A stretch of 64,000 nt of DNA from NCBI RefSeq assembly GCF_947172395.1, contig NC_069084.1:5953107-6017106 (forward strand), read 5' to 3'. The position numbers and the translations under genes were made by a program. The first letter of the stretch is position 1. Each line of letters begins with the position of its first letter. This DNA comes from Bicyclus anynana. Its lineage: Eukaryota > Arthropoda > Insecta > Lepidoptera > Nymphalidae. The notes beneath the pieces are model-generated. The model saw nothing but the letters and a program-made list of their open reading frames with translations, was not told the origin of the DNA and did not search any database. Shown in pieces: positions 37,601 to 45,700 of this stretch.

Positions 37601-38823
37601 ATAATAAATAGAATAATCATCATTTATACAGGATGCTGGGGAGTATTTCCTATAACTCTGGTTATATTCTTTACCGAAAATTAATTAAAAATGTTCAAGG
37701 AACATGTGTTTTAAAATCACAGATTAATCAGTTAGAGCGCACAGAACACTACGACGGTGGCGTAGTCGCTCAAAATACTAAATTCAAAAACGAATACATT
37801 CTTGAGTCAGTACGACACGAAGCGTCGCGTCAGTAATTTTCAATATTGTTCAAGAAAAATGGCGTCTATTGTTTTTAAATTTTTAAAAACTATTCACATA
37901 AAGTAAAGAAATAAGATGGAGTATTTTTTAGTGTTTATTGGTGATTATTATATTAATTTACGTAAAGTTTGTTGTTAGTGTTACATTTTGAAATACAAAT
38001 TGTGAAAAAAGTTTGTTTAAGCGGGGATGTCTACGAGACGCGATTGTTTTTTATGGGTTTCACTGGCTTCTGCTTGTAGAGACTCTTTCTGGATTTATTC
38101 TTTATTCTGTGGCAGCAACATAGAAACTTTTAAAAAAGTGTGGTCTTAAATCAGTCCAAATTTTGATCTGTCAAGTCCAAGTGTCAAAACTTAATCGCTT
38201 CAAAAATATGCCTACACTATAAATACCTTGTTAAGACCAAAACCCAAGAAGTACAACATGATTATTGTAGGCATCGATCGTAGATCGTTAGATGGGCCCC
38301 GAAGCGTAGCGGAATTGTCATTGGTTTCGCAAATACTTACGCATAAAAGTTAACATCTTTCTCTATATTCGTGATTCAGCTTGTGTTTTTACACTTCCAA
38401 AATGAACACGAAGGCATAATTAAGAGATTAAACAAGAAAAATCAGTAAAATATTTTTTAGGTCCAAGTTCACTCACAGCATGCGCTTGTTGCGTACTAAG
38501 ATAAGATGTGCGTGCACGTCTTTGAGTAATGACATAATATTGAGCGTTCTTTAATATGGAGGGGGGCATCTAACGATTTATATCGATGATTGTAGGTACA
38601 TCTCTCTATTGCAGGTCTATCGCATCGTATTACAGAGACGGCGATGGACTTTTTTATGGCCATAGTGTTGTGCGGCTATTCCGTGACGGTGTATTTCCTG
38701 TGGAAGGACCATTACGTCATGTGGAACCGATGGCGGCGCGCCAACGTCAACGTCCAGCTGTTGCTCACCCCGGACGCGAACCCTGTACCTTTCGTGCCGA
38801 GACCTAGATATAACGTCGTTTGA
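25672..38823 (+). CDS. MARCH-type membrane E3 ubiquitin-protein ligase (MARCH2/3-like)
   Basis: RINGv-type E3 ligases recruit a ubiquitin-charged E2 and tag membrane proteins for endocytosis or degradation. Exons: 25672-26378, 27906-28016, 32779-32866, 36720-36822 and 38615-38823; phases agree at every junction, giving about 405 residues. The first 220 residues are hydrophilic and Lys/Ser/Asn-rich, with no recognised domain. Across exons 1-2 comes the RINGv finger (C4HC3): VCRICMTRGKER, SPCNCKGSLANVHLSC, then NHCELCGF. Exon 3 gives YPAIRTPRYTVLQALRMW, the usual linker. Exon 4 carries a first membrane helix (IFWLLSTVTAGLLAVCIVG), exon 5 a second (MDFFMAIVLCGYSVTVYFLW), then a basic cytosolic tail. 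The long N-terminus exceeds vertebrate MARCH2/3. Exon 4 has three in-phase donors (see findings), so 401 or 415 residues are also possible. The first AATAAA after the stop is at 39591. I cannot pick the exact orthologue. Confidence 0.88.
26379..27669. other. MARCH-like intron 1, unassigned part
   Basis: Intron sequence with no gene. 26740-26900 is a decayed antisense Helitron-like fragment ('ccttcccgttccctatgaca', 'aatcacaaataaagtgactt'). Confidence 0.5.
27671..27810. mobile_element. 140-bp palindromic MITE in intron 1
   Basis: The ends TAACAGTGGAATTCATAGAC and GTCTATGAATTCCACTGTTA are perfect inverted repeats, and the inner arms (ggggcacccccaggggatca) also pair. It ends 95 bp before exon 2. 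A second copy, split by a SINE, is at 58735-59196. Confidence 0.88.
28017..28390. other. MARCH-like intron 2, start
   Basis: AT-rich intron sequence, nothing recognised. Confidence 0.4.
28391..28612 (+). repeat. SINE family A, head missing
   Basis: Begins inside the body ('acaattgtgtgcattttaag') and runs to the 'atatgggttgataatgat' 3' end. It is 5'-truncated, as expected for incomplete reverse transcription. Confidence 0.88.
28774..28978 (-). mobile_element. Helitron-like element, second subfamily
   Basis: On the plus strand it begins CTAGCGGACACCCGCGTGGA, then 'cacaaatcccgcgggaacca', 'gatgaaaagtagcctatgtg'-like text, and ends near 'tttataattttaataagata'. This is the antisense of a CTAG-ended family that also occurs at 53223-53440. 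Confidence 0.75.
28979..29779. other. Intron 2, unassigned
   Basis: No gene or repeat recognised. Several open frames (29289-29774) lack motifs and splice support. Confidence 0.4.
29780..30470. repeat. Unclassified repeat split by a later insertion
   Basis: 29840-29890 and 30355-30400 together match 45087-45172 ('cacaagttcaggaatcagct', 'gtttttctctctacc', 'acccgcacggtgaatccatg', 'aatgctaagatatt'). In this copy the match is broken by the insert at 29896-30346. The repeat's class is unknown. Confidence 0.65.
29896..30346. mobile_element. 451-bp DNA element with 8-bp target duplication (hAT-like)
   Basis: The ends TAAGATTGCCAAC and GTTGGCAACCATA are inverted repeats with two mismatches. The flanks GATGGACC (29888-29895) and GATGGATC (30347-30354) match in 7 of 8 bases, like an 8-bp target duplication. 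The inside is AT-rich with 'gtactatatt' motifs and no ORF. The hAT assignment rests only on the duplication length. Confidence 0.65.
30471..31317. other. Intron 2, unassigned with one GC-rich repeat-like stretch
   Basis: 30785-30955 is GC-rich ('gaaggactgcgcgggtgtga', 'ggtcccggcctgcgcggacc') and ends in (TGATGA), suggesting a retroelement tail, but I could not classify it. The rest is plain. Confidence 0.4.
31318..31930 (+). pseudogene. Jockey/CR1-like LINE reverse transcriptase, deleted and frameshifted
   Basis: The sense frame shows reverse transcriptase blocks: DCVHHETLVRKLHYYGI, MGVPLGSILGPFLFLIYIND and FADDTSL with the catalytic Asp pair (31571-31591). After residue 120 or so the frame jumps to the ORF2 C-terminus (YGILLWGNAADI, LQKRAVCAIY), so the middle is deleted. 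A frameshift near 31845 moves the end (MTVYSQYIYENLVHVHKN) to another frame. It lies inside intron 2 of the ligase gene and is not functional. Confidence 0.88.
31931..32279. other. Intron 2, unassigned
   Basis: No supported feature. Confidence 0.4.
32280..32458 (+). repeat. SINE family A, 5'-truncated
   Basis: Begins at 'gttaagaaattaaaacatcg' and runs to 'gggttgataatgatgatgat'. The head and part of the body are absent. Confidence 0.85.
32463..32605 (-). mobile_element. Helitron-like element, degraded
   Basis: Antisense remnants: 'cagacgtcccgtggtttcgc', 'cattcccgttcccataa', 'cactcacaaataatgtggat'. Confidence 0.6.
33135..33315 (+). repeat. Unclassified repeat, also at 61780-61895 inverted
   Basis: Shared phrases with the inverse of 61780-61895: 'gtgctaccttct', 'tttgaaggcggtgccaat', and 'gtggttctttcagaaa' with 'ggctttaatta'. 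In the other copy the middle is shorter. No coding capacity is seen. Confidence 0.6.
33771..33805. repeat. Hairpin, 15-bp arms
   Basis: CAAATAACGAAGTTA, a 5-base loop, then the exact inverse. It lies inside intron 3 of the ligase gene. Confidence 0.8.
33868..33900. repeat. Hairpin, 12-13 bp arms
   Basis: AAAAAGGAGGAG, a short loop (gttctca), then CTCCTCCTTTTT. It resembles a bacterial terminator in shape, but in this eukaryotic intron that reading does not apply. Confidence 0.75.
34201..34235. repeat. Hairpin, 13-bp arms
   Basis: GCTTTTCTTGCAA, a loop, then TTGCAAGAAAAGC, in intron 3 of the ligase gene. Confidence 0.75.
34305..34460 (-). mobile_element. Helitron-like element, degraded
   Basis: Antisense phrases 'cacccgcgtagctcccattc', 'gaggtaaattatagcc' and 'ccagtccagccgtttcggag'. 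No clear ends. Confidence 0.55.
34461..35194. other. Intron 3, unassigned
   Basis: AT-rich intron sequence without a recognised gene or repeat. Confidence 0.4.
35195..35375 (+). mobile_element. MITE fragment related to 39091-39276
   Basis: It shares 'gcgctaacatgcgaccaacg', 'tgcaaccggaaataccgcta', 'gggactgggacaactccg' and 'ccgccattgg' with the MITE at 39091-39276, rearranged or inverted. Only one clear terminus is kept. Confidence 0.65.
35403..35433. repeat. Hairpin, 14-bp arms
   Basis: CAAAATTAAGTGTT, three bases, then the exact inverse AACACTTAATTTTG. Confidence 0.8.
35434..36382. other. Intron 3, unassigned
   Basis: No gene or known repeat recognised. Confidence 0.4.
36383..36656 (-). 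repeat. SINE family A just upstream of ligase exon 4
   Basis: An antisense copy from 'acccatatacggctcactgc' to the head 'ccccggaccggattcgaa', with part of the head deleted. It stops about 63 bp before the exon 4 acceptor. Confidence 0.87.
36876..37168 (-). repeat. SINE family B just downstream of ligase exon 4
   Basis: A T-run tail at 36872-36886, an antisense body and the tRNA-like head ending 'accactgcgccacgggggct'. It begins within 60 bp of exon 4. Confidence 0.88.
37192..37267. repeat. Two tandem 38-bp units
   Basis: AAAGGCATCTCAGAAATGGT followed by (t/a)(a/g)attaaataaaaatcat occurs twice with a 38-bp period, with two differences. Confidence 0.85.
37268..38614. other. Ligase intron 4, unassigned part
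   Basis: AT-rich; the open frame at 37633-37836 has no motif. No repeat recognised. Confidence 0.4.
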
Positions 38824-38893
38824 ATACATCTAGTATTGTTTAATGTCTTTTTATTATTTTCGTAGCATTTTTATTTGTACTTGTAGTCGTCAA

Positions 38894-39086
38894 GTAGGCG
38901 TAACATGCCGCCCACGAAGTATTCGTGACGACAAATCGACCAATTGTCTCTCTCTTTCGTCCCAACGCAACAAAACGAGTGGCGGTATATTACGAGTAAT
39001 ATAGTCGGATAAAATTACGAGTAACGGTTCGGCGCTATTGGTCGACTTGTCGTCACCTTATGTCGTAGATCGCATGTAATGCCTAC
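38894..39086. mobile_element. 193-bp MITE, GTAGGCGTAACATGC family
   Basis: The ends GTAGGCGTAACATGC and GCATGTAATGCCTAC are inverted repeats with one or two changes, and inner arms (acgacaaatcgaccaat / attggtcgacttgtcgt) also pair. It starts 71 bp after the ligase stop codon, so it probably lies in the 3' UTR or just after it. Confidence 0.8.
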
Positions 39087-39090
39087 ACTG

Positions 39091-39276
39091 GTGCTAACAT
39101 GCGACCAAGTGAAGAGAAATTGACAAAATGTCGTACAAGGCGACGGAGTTGTCCCAGTTCCATCCATTTCGTCCCAATACAATGAAAGAGATAGCGGTAA
39201 TTCCGGTTGCACCGCCATTGGTTCAAATTTGTCTATTTCTCTTCACGAGATTATCTCATTGGTCGCACGTTAGCAC
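39091..39276. mobile_element. 186-bp MITE, GTGCTAACATGCGACCAA family
   Basis: The ends GTGCTAACATGCGACCAA and TTGGTCGCACGTTAGCAC are inverted repeats with one mismatch. Inner text includes 'gcgacggagttgtcccagtt' and 'ggtaattccggttgcaccgc'. It sits 4 bp from the previous MITE. Related pieces lie at 35195-35375 and perhaps 55000-55280. Confidence 0.82.
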
Positions 39277-39354
39277 TACAGGTTGAGATAATGACTTATT
39301 TCACGAAAAGGTAAAAATACATAACGAGAGAAAACTACAGTATTGACTACTTCT

Positions 39355-39545
39355 GATCACGACAACCTGCGGTTCTGCGTTCGATTCCAGGATCGGTTTA
39401 TGAAATATCAAGCATTTTCTTATTGTTCGAAAAAATTCTCAGTAAAGATTCTAAGCCCAAAGTTTGGAAAATGACTTGCTGCTGCTATGCTAATCCCTTG
39501 TACCTCAGAGTATTGGAGACCACGTTAACACTTTCATTCTGATAA
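39355..39545 (+). repeat. SINE family D fragment (tRNA-like)
   Basis: It holds a tRNA-like B-box region ('cctgcggttctgcgttcgat') followed by 'aaaattctcagtaaagattc' and 'gtattggagaccacgttaac'. The second half of this pattern recurs at 52125-52260. Confidence 0.55.
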
Positions 39546-39594
39546 TGATCGTTATAAAATCAAACAATATCACCAATCAAATAAGGTGAAAATA

Positions 39595-40262
39595 AAACAG
39601 GCCAAGTGCGTGTCAGGCCACGCGCAGTGTAGGGTTCCGTAGATTATGATAGCACTTTAATCCCTTACCTCCCTATAAAAGTAATACAAAAAAATACCGA
39701 TAACTTTACCCCTCACTATAGGATAGACGATAAAAAATAATTCATCCTCACTTTGCATGTAGGAAAGGAACCCCAAAATTTTTATTTTTTATTTTTTTCT
39801 TTCTACTACTTTTATAGGCGTAATTAATATACATACCCTTACCAAATCTCATCTTTCTAGTTTTAACAGACTCTGAGTTATCTTACTGACAACTTAATAT
39901 TTTTATTTAACAACGGAATTTCGATTTCCAATTAGGTAGGTACATTATTTAAGTTGGTCAACTATTACTCTTTAAATAGCAATTGCATATTAGGCGTTAT
40001 AGTTTTCCTTGTAATTTCATTATATACCCTACTTTTGTGATTTTTTTCACTTACCAACCGTTTAGCCAGTAGAGGGTTGGGACGACTCTAACAAAAATTA
40101 GTTTCAAAAGCTCAATATTTTACTTCGAAATTCGTCCCCACTGTACATGTAGGGGAGGTACAATAAAAAACATTTTTCAAGATTTTATTTTACGACCTCG
40201 TACGACGACGACTTTGTGACGAAACTTTAAGGATTCCCTGTGGACTACGGAACCCTAAAAAA
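39595..40262. mobile_element. DNA element with AGGGTTCCGTAG / CTACGGAACCCT ends
   Basis: The left part reads 'ggccaagtgcgtgtcaggcc' then 'tagggttccgtag'. The right end reads 'ctacggaaccctaaaa', an inverse of the left phrase. The interior is AT-rich without ORFs. Elements with the 'gccaagtgcg...agggttccgta' phrase are common in Lepidoptera; the class is not certain. Confidence 0.6.
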
Positions 40263-40287
40263 CCCTATATAAAGTAATATTTGATAA

Positions 40288-41911
40288 CTAGCAGATGCCC
40301 GCGACTTCGTCCGCGTGAAAATCGACGTACATTTTCGAACCCTTCGCCCCTTCTATTTACATTTTCGAATTTTTTATATATGAAAAATACAAAATCATAA
40401 CCCCTATACAATAAAGTGCGCGTTTTTTTGCTTGGGTAAAATGCCCAGCAGTAACCACGGTCGGTAGACCCATCATAAGCCCCCAGCCAAAGTTTTTTGT
40501 GCTTAGGTAAAATGCCCAGCCTTAGCCACGGTCGGAGACCTTATCAGAAACCCCCGGTCGAAGGCCGGCGTACAATAAAGTGCGCGGCCGAAGGCCGCGC
40601 GTTCCGTTTTTTGTGCATCGGTAAAATGCCCAGCCGTAGCCACGATCAGTGGCCATATCACAAACCCCCGGCCGAAGGCCGCGCTTCGTTTTTGCTTGGG
40701 TAAAATACCCAGCCGTAGTCACGGTTGAAGGCTGTATCATAAACTCCCGGCCGAAGGCCGGGCTATAACAAAGTGCGCGGCCGAAGGCCGCGCGTTCCGT
40801 TCCTTGTGATTGGGTAAAATACCCAGCCGTAACCACGGTCGGAGGCCCTAACATAAGCTCCCGGCCGAAGGCCGGTCTATAATAAAGTGCGCGGCCAAAG
40901 GCCGTGCGTTTTTTGTTCTTGGGTAAATTGACCAGGATAAAAGGAGGACTTTTCAAACAAACTTTTAACCCCTATTTCACCACCTTCAGATTTTATTTTC
41001 GTTATAAAAAGTATATTTATCCTGCTCCATATTATATTCTCATACCGTGCTAAGTTTCATTTGAATTCATTCAGTAGTTTCAGCGTGATGCCCGGTCAAC
41101 AAAAACTACGGACAGACAGACAAGAAATCGAAATAAATATTTTGTATCGATTGTATAATGCCCTCTAATAAATTTTTTTAAAATATCTTCTATGTACAGA
41201 ATTTGAAAAAAGTATAGATTAGCTATTGTGCCAAATTCGTGCTATTTTTGTTTGTTGGCCGGCACTTTCATAAAGGCCCAAAATGAATGATTTCCTTTTA
41301 GGTCAATCTAATAAGTAGTTATTGCTTGAAACAGTAATAAAACTTGCATACCATTATACGATAAAAAGCAGACAATGTGACTATTTAAACACAAAAAAAG
41401 AATTATCCAATTTGTACCTGAACTTTCAAGTAGTTCCTATGATTAGCTTGGCGCGTTCAACCAAATAAACAAACAAACTGGTTAGTTTAGTATATAAAAT
41501 ATGTGCATCAATGTCGATATTACACAGTTTTAGTGGAAAACTCGTTTCTCCAAATAACGCCTGCGAATCAATTTGAGCAATCCGGTTTTTTCAAGATAAC
41601 TTTTTTTCTATCTGTCCGATCTTAATGAAACAAAGCCTATATGTTGCCCTGAACTTTGCTTAATCTATTTGTGAAAACCGCATCAGAATCCGTTCAGTAG
41701 AACCAGAGAATAGCGCGAACATACAGACAGAAGGACAGACAGACAGACAGACAGACAAGAAAATTAAAAAAAATATTTTTGTATTCTATTGCTCATTTCT
41801 AATCGCCCTAACTTGATTTTAGTTAAATTTGGTCAAAGTACAGACACTCGATTTCTACTCTTTTATTATAGTATAGATAGATAGATAGATAGATAGATAG
41901 AAGATAGATGT
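40288..41911 (-). mobile_element. Microsatellite-bounded Helitron-like element, inverted copy with short array
   Basis: Read on the minus strand, it starts at (CTAT)n (41911-41873), repeats the 'aaaagagtagaaatcgagtg' and (GTCT)n lead of the 4622-7758 element with few changes, then has the 'aacccctatttcacc' region (inverse), a short GC-rich array (40420-40930) and the 3' end GGGCATCTGCTAG next to a T. It is 1.6 kb, the difference being array length. Confidence 0.85.
40420..40930. repeat. GC-rich hairpin array, six or so units, inverse of the 5.5-7.6 kb array
   Basis: The core 'ggccgaaggccg' (inverse of CGGCCTTCGGCCG) recurs about eight times with 'tgcccagccgtagccacggt' and 'gcgttccgttttttgtg' between. 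Open frames on both strands are by-products of stop-free units. Confidence 0.88.
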
Positions 41912-41978
41912 CAGAATTTAACTCAAGTTTATCCTAGCCTACAATAATAGTACAATATCAGTGTTAAATTGTTAGTGA

Positions 41979-42495
41979 CTAGCAGATGCCCGCTACTTCG
42001 TCCTCGTGAAAATCGATATACGCTTTTGACCCCTTCGCCCTATTTATATTTTCGTATGTTTTATATATGCAAAAAAAAATCACAACCCCCTGGCCGAAGG
42101 CTGGTATACAATAAAGTGCGCGTTTTTTGTGCTTGGATAAAATGCCCAGCTGTAGCCACGGTCGAAGATCCTACCACAAACCGCCGGCCGAATGCCGTTG
42201 GACAATAAAGTGCTCGTTTTTCGTGCTTGGGTGAAATGCCCAGTCGTAGCCCCAGTCTATTCGAAACCCCAGCCGAAGGCCGGTGTGCAATTATTTTTTG
42301 TTTGGGTATAATGCCCAGCCACAGTCACAGTGACTATTTAAACACAAAAAGAAGTATTCAATTTGAACCTGAACTTTCAAGTAGTTCCTGAGATTAGCTT
42401 GGTGCATTCAACCAAATAAACAAACAAAATAGTCAGTTGAGTATAGAATATGTGCCTCAATATCGATATTACATAGTTATAGTAGAAAAATCGTT
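41979..42495 (-). mobile_element. Microsatellite-bounded Helitron-like element, 5'-truncated
   Basis: On the minus strand it ends CATCTGCTAG next to a T. It has three or four degenerate array units (42070-42320), then the 'tttaaatagtcac' and 'caaataaacaaacaaa' parts, and stops near 42495. It ends under 300 bp before the Nup62 start codon and is nearly tandem with the copy at 40288-41911. Confidence 0.8.
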
Positions 42496-42778
42496 GTAAG
42501 TATGTCGCAGTATTTACGGGACACCCTGTATACTTTAGTTCCTCTGAGACTCCACAACAATGTTTTTAAAATGAGAAATTGAACGTACCCATTAAAAATT
42601 AGTAGTATGGTAACATTGATACCTTACCAGCATAAAAATTCAAAATGGCGGTTTTTTATTTATTTGTTGTGACATTTACTTGCCGCGAACAGGTACGTCG
42701 AATATTTTGCTGCTATTAAGTTTATCTAATTTACCTGTGAAAATTCTTTATTTTCGAGTCTCTCTATAAAAAAAAAAG

Positions 42779-45700
42779 ATGAGTGTTGGACTTGGACAAC
42801 CTACAACGACCGCTGGAAGTACGTTCGGAAAAACTACTACATCGGGTATGTAATTTTTTAATTTCCTAACGTTATTTTCGTTATATGTAAAAAAGTGAAA
42901 CACTTAAAATTAAGTACTAATTGAAATCTCTGTTAGATTTTATCAGCATAATTCTTTTTAAACTTACAACCTTTTAACACGCACAATTGTTTTTTGATAA
43001 GGTTAGAATAATCTTTCCAGCTTTTTGCATAAGATCATGTAATTGGAAGAGTCTCCAACTTTAATTTATCTTTTAGGGTCACTATTTGGTGGTGGAGATG
43101 CAACAAAAACTTTTCAAACTGGAGCTACCACAGGTAATATTTTGTAAATACAATAATTTTCATACATGCCTATCTACAGAGCCTTATTGAAATCGTAGAA
43201 GGTATATTTTTAAATGCAATACAGTTTTTTTATCTTAGAACCAAATAACTGTCAAAAATTTGCATCATTACAAATTCAAAATGTAGAAATTAATTTTTAA
43301 TTACAAATGTACAAATTATATCTTTTATAACATTGGAGTGAAACTGTTATTAGATATTTTTCTTTTTAACAGATAGCAAACCAAATCTGTTCAGTGGCAG
43401 TGGATCATCTGCGTTTGGTGGTTTTAATTTTGGAGCTAATGCGAAAACCACAGCATCGGCTGGCATATGTAAGTTATCTAAAAATTTGTGTTTTTGTATG
43501 TTGTGAATAAATTCAAAAACTATTAGGCCCATTTGATAAATTCATTCACTAATGCAAAGCTACATCATCACCATATTCCGACAGGAATAGGAACTGTGCG
43601 GGTATCAACACAGTGACCCTAAAATGTGCGCCATGTGTCAACGTGCATAGAAAATATTGCTGTCTTTAGTCACATCTCAACAAAACAGAGAGATATTTTA
43701 GATATACATCTTAGATATACATCCCCAAAACACTATTCACAAAATTGATCAAAGATAACACAATAGTGCAGGCACAAACTTCACTTTGAGGAAACCTGGC
43801 CTTGCTTCACTCAACTTCCAATTGTAGAGCCCACAACTCAAAACCAAACAACTTTGGTTTTGAGTTGTGGGCTCTACAAGTTAGCCCTTGACTACAATCT
43901 CACCTGATGGTAAGTGGCGATGCAATCTAAGATAGAAGAGGGCTAACTTGTTAGAAGTAGGATAAAATCCACACTTTCGGTTTCTACACAACATCATACT
44001 GGAAGCTAAATCGCTTGGCGGTCTTTGTCCTAAATGTGTTAAATTCTTGGATTGTTTTGAAACAGTCCATGAATTTACATGAAGCTCATCACTATATGAC
44101 TTGGCTCACTTCAGGAATAAAAGGAGTAGTGTATTTGAGGCATCATGATCAAATCTGTATAAGATTTAATAAAATTTTATAAGTACCAAATTAATTTTTT
44201 CTTAAATCCTACACATATCTGGTTTTCTAAGGACATTGATTTTATGTTTTCTCTGTATATTTAAATACTCGATATTAAAGTGTAGATTTATTAACACTTC
44301 TTTGCATCTAATTTACAGTTTCTTCAACACCAGCCACAACAAGCACTAGCTCGGCATTTGGGTCAAGCAAACCGTTTGGTGCATTTAATGCTCCGCCGGT
44401 GCAAACTGTTGGCAGCCCCTTGTTTGGTCAAGCTACAAAATCGGTAAGAACACACAAAGCTTCTAAATGTCAATTTCTTAAATATTTCCTAGTAAAAACA
44501 ATGGGCACCAAAGTATGGAAATTATACCCAGGTTGTAAAGATAGAAAATAGAGTGGAAGGGTTTTGGTTTACAATAATAAGGGTCACATTGTTGTGGGTA
44601 TATTCATAGGTATTTTACAGTTTGGGGATATCATGAAATTAAATGTGGTATTTAGTATGATAATTAAAATCCAAGTTGGTTATTGAACACAATTTATTAC
44701 AAATTATTATTATATATTGTGTTGTCTGAACTAGCATACGCCCGCGATTTTGTCCGCCCTTATAGGCCTTACAGACTACTTTAGATTACTAGATTTACCG
44801 CCCAAAAATCATTCTTACTCAACTAAAATACTAAAGTAGTCTGTAACGCCTATAAGGGAGGACAAAATCGCGGGCGTCTGTCTAAGTCTGAATAAGTCTG
44901 AACTAGGCCTAAGACCTGCTTAATTCGGCGCTCTTGCGAAATCCATAATGGATGTCTGCTAACTGTAAACTGCCTGCCAAATTTCATTGTTGTATGTCAA
45001 GTGGTTAAAAAAAAGTTCTAGGGCTACAGAATTTGTCAAGTTTCAGGGGAAAAACTATAGTATTAACATCCTGTAGTCACAAGTTCAGGAATCAGCTCGG
45101 AGTTTTTCTCTCTACCACGCGATAGATGCTACCCGCACGGTGAATCCATGGAATGCTAAGATATTTGTTTCATTTTATGGAATTGAAATTTCAGGCTACA
45201 GAACAGCCAACAGCATTTGGTGCAAGTCCACAAGCAGCTACCGCGTTTAGTTCTCCTGCTACACAAGGTAATAATTTTTACAGAAATCTTATTATTATTT
45301 TTGAAACAAGGAAGGAAAACCCCATGAGACAATAAAAGTAATTTTTCATGTTGGGTTAACCTTTGTAATTGTAACAACCCAAAAACTTTTTTTGATTAAT
45401 TTTTGTTTTTATTTATTTTTTAATCTATGGCAAGCTAACTTTACTGAGATCTCACTTGATGTAAAGTGACGATGCTGTATAAGATGGAATCAAGCTTATT
45501 TGGAAGAGGTATAAGTTTATTCTACCCCCCATACCTCTAATGGTTTCTATGAGGCATCATACCGGAATGCTAAATCGCTTTATAGTATCTTTTTGCCTGA
45601 CCTGTTCCAATTCAGAAAATATGATATAAAATGACCCATCTGGGAATTGAACCTTGACTTTTCTGTTCATCACTAGGTTCCTTGCAAATTGATTTAGATG

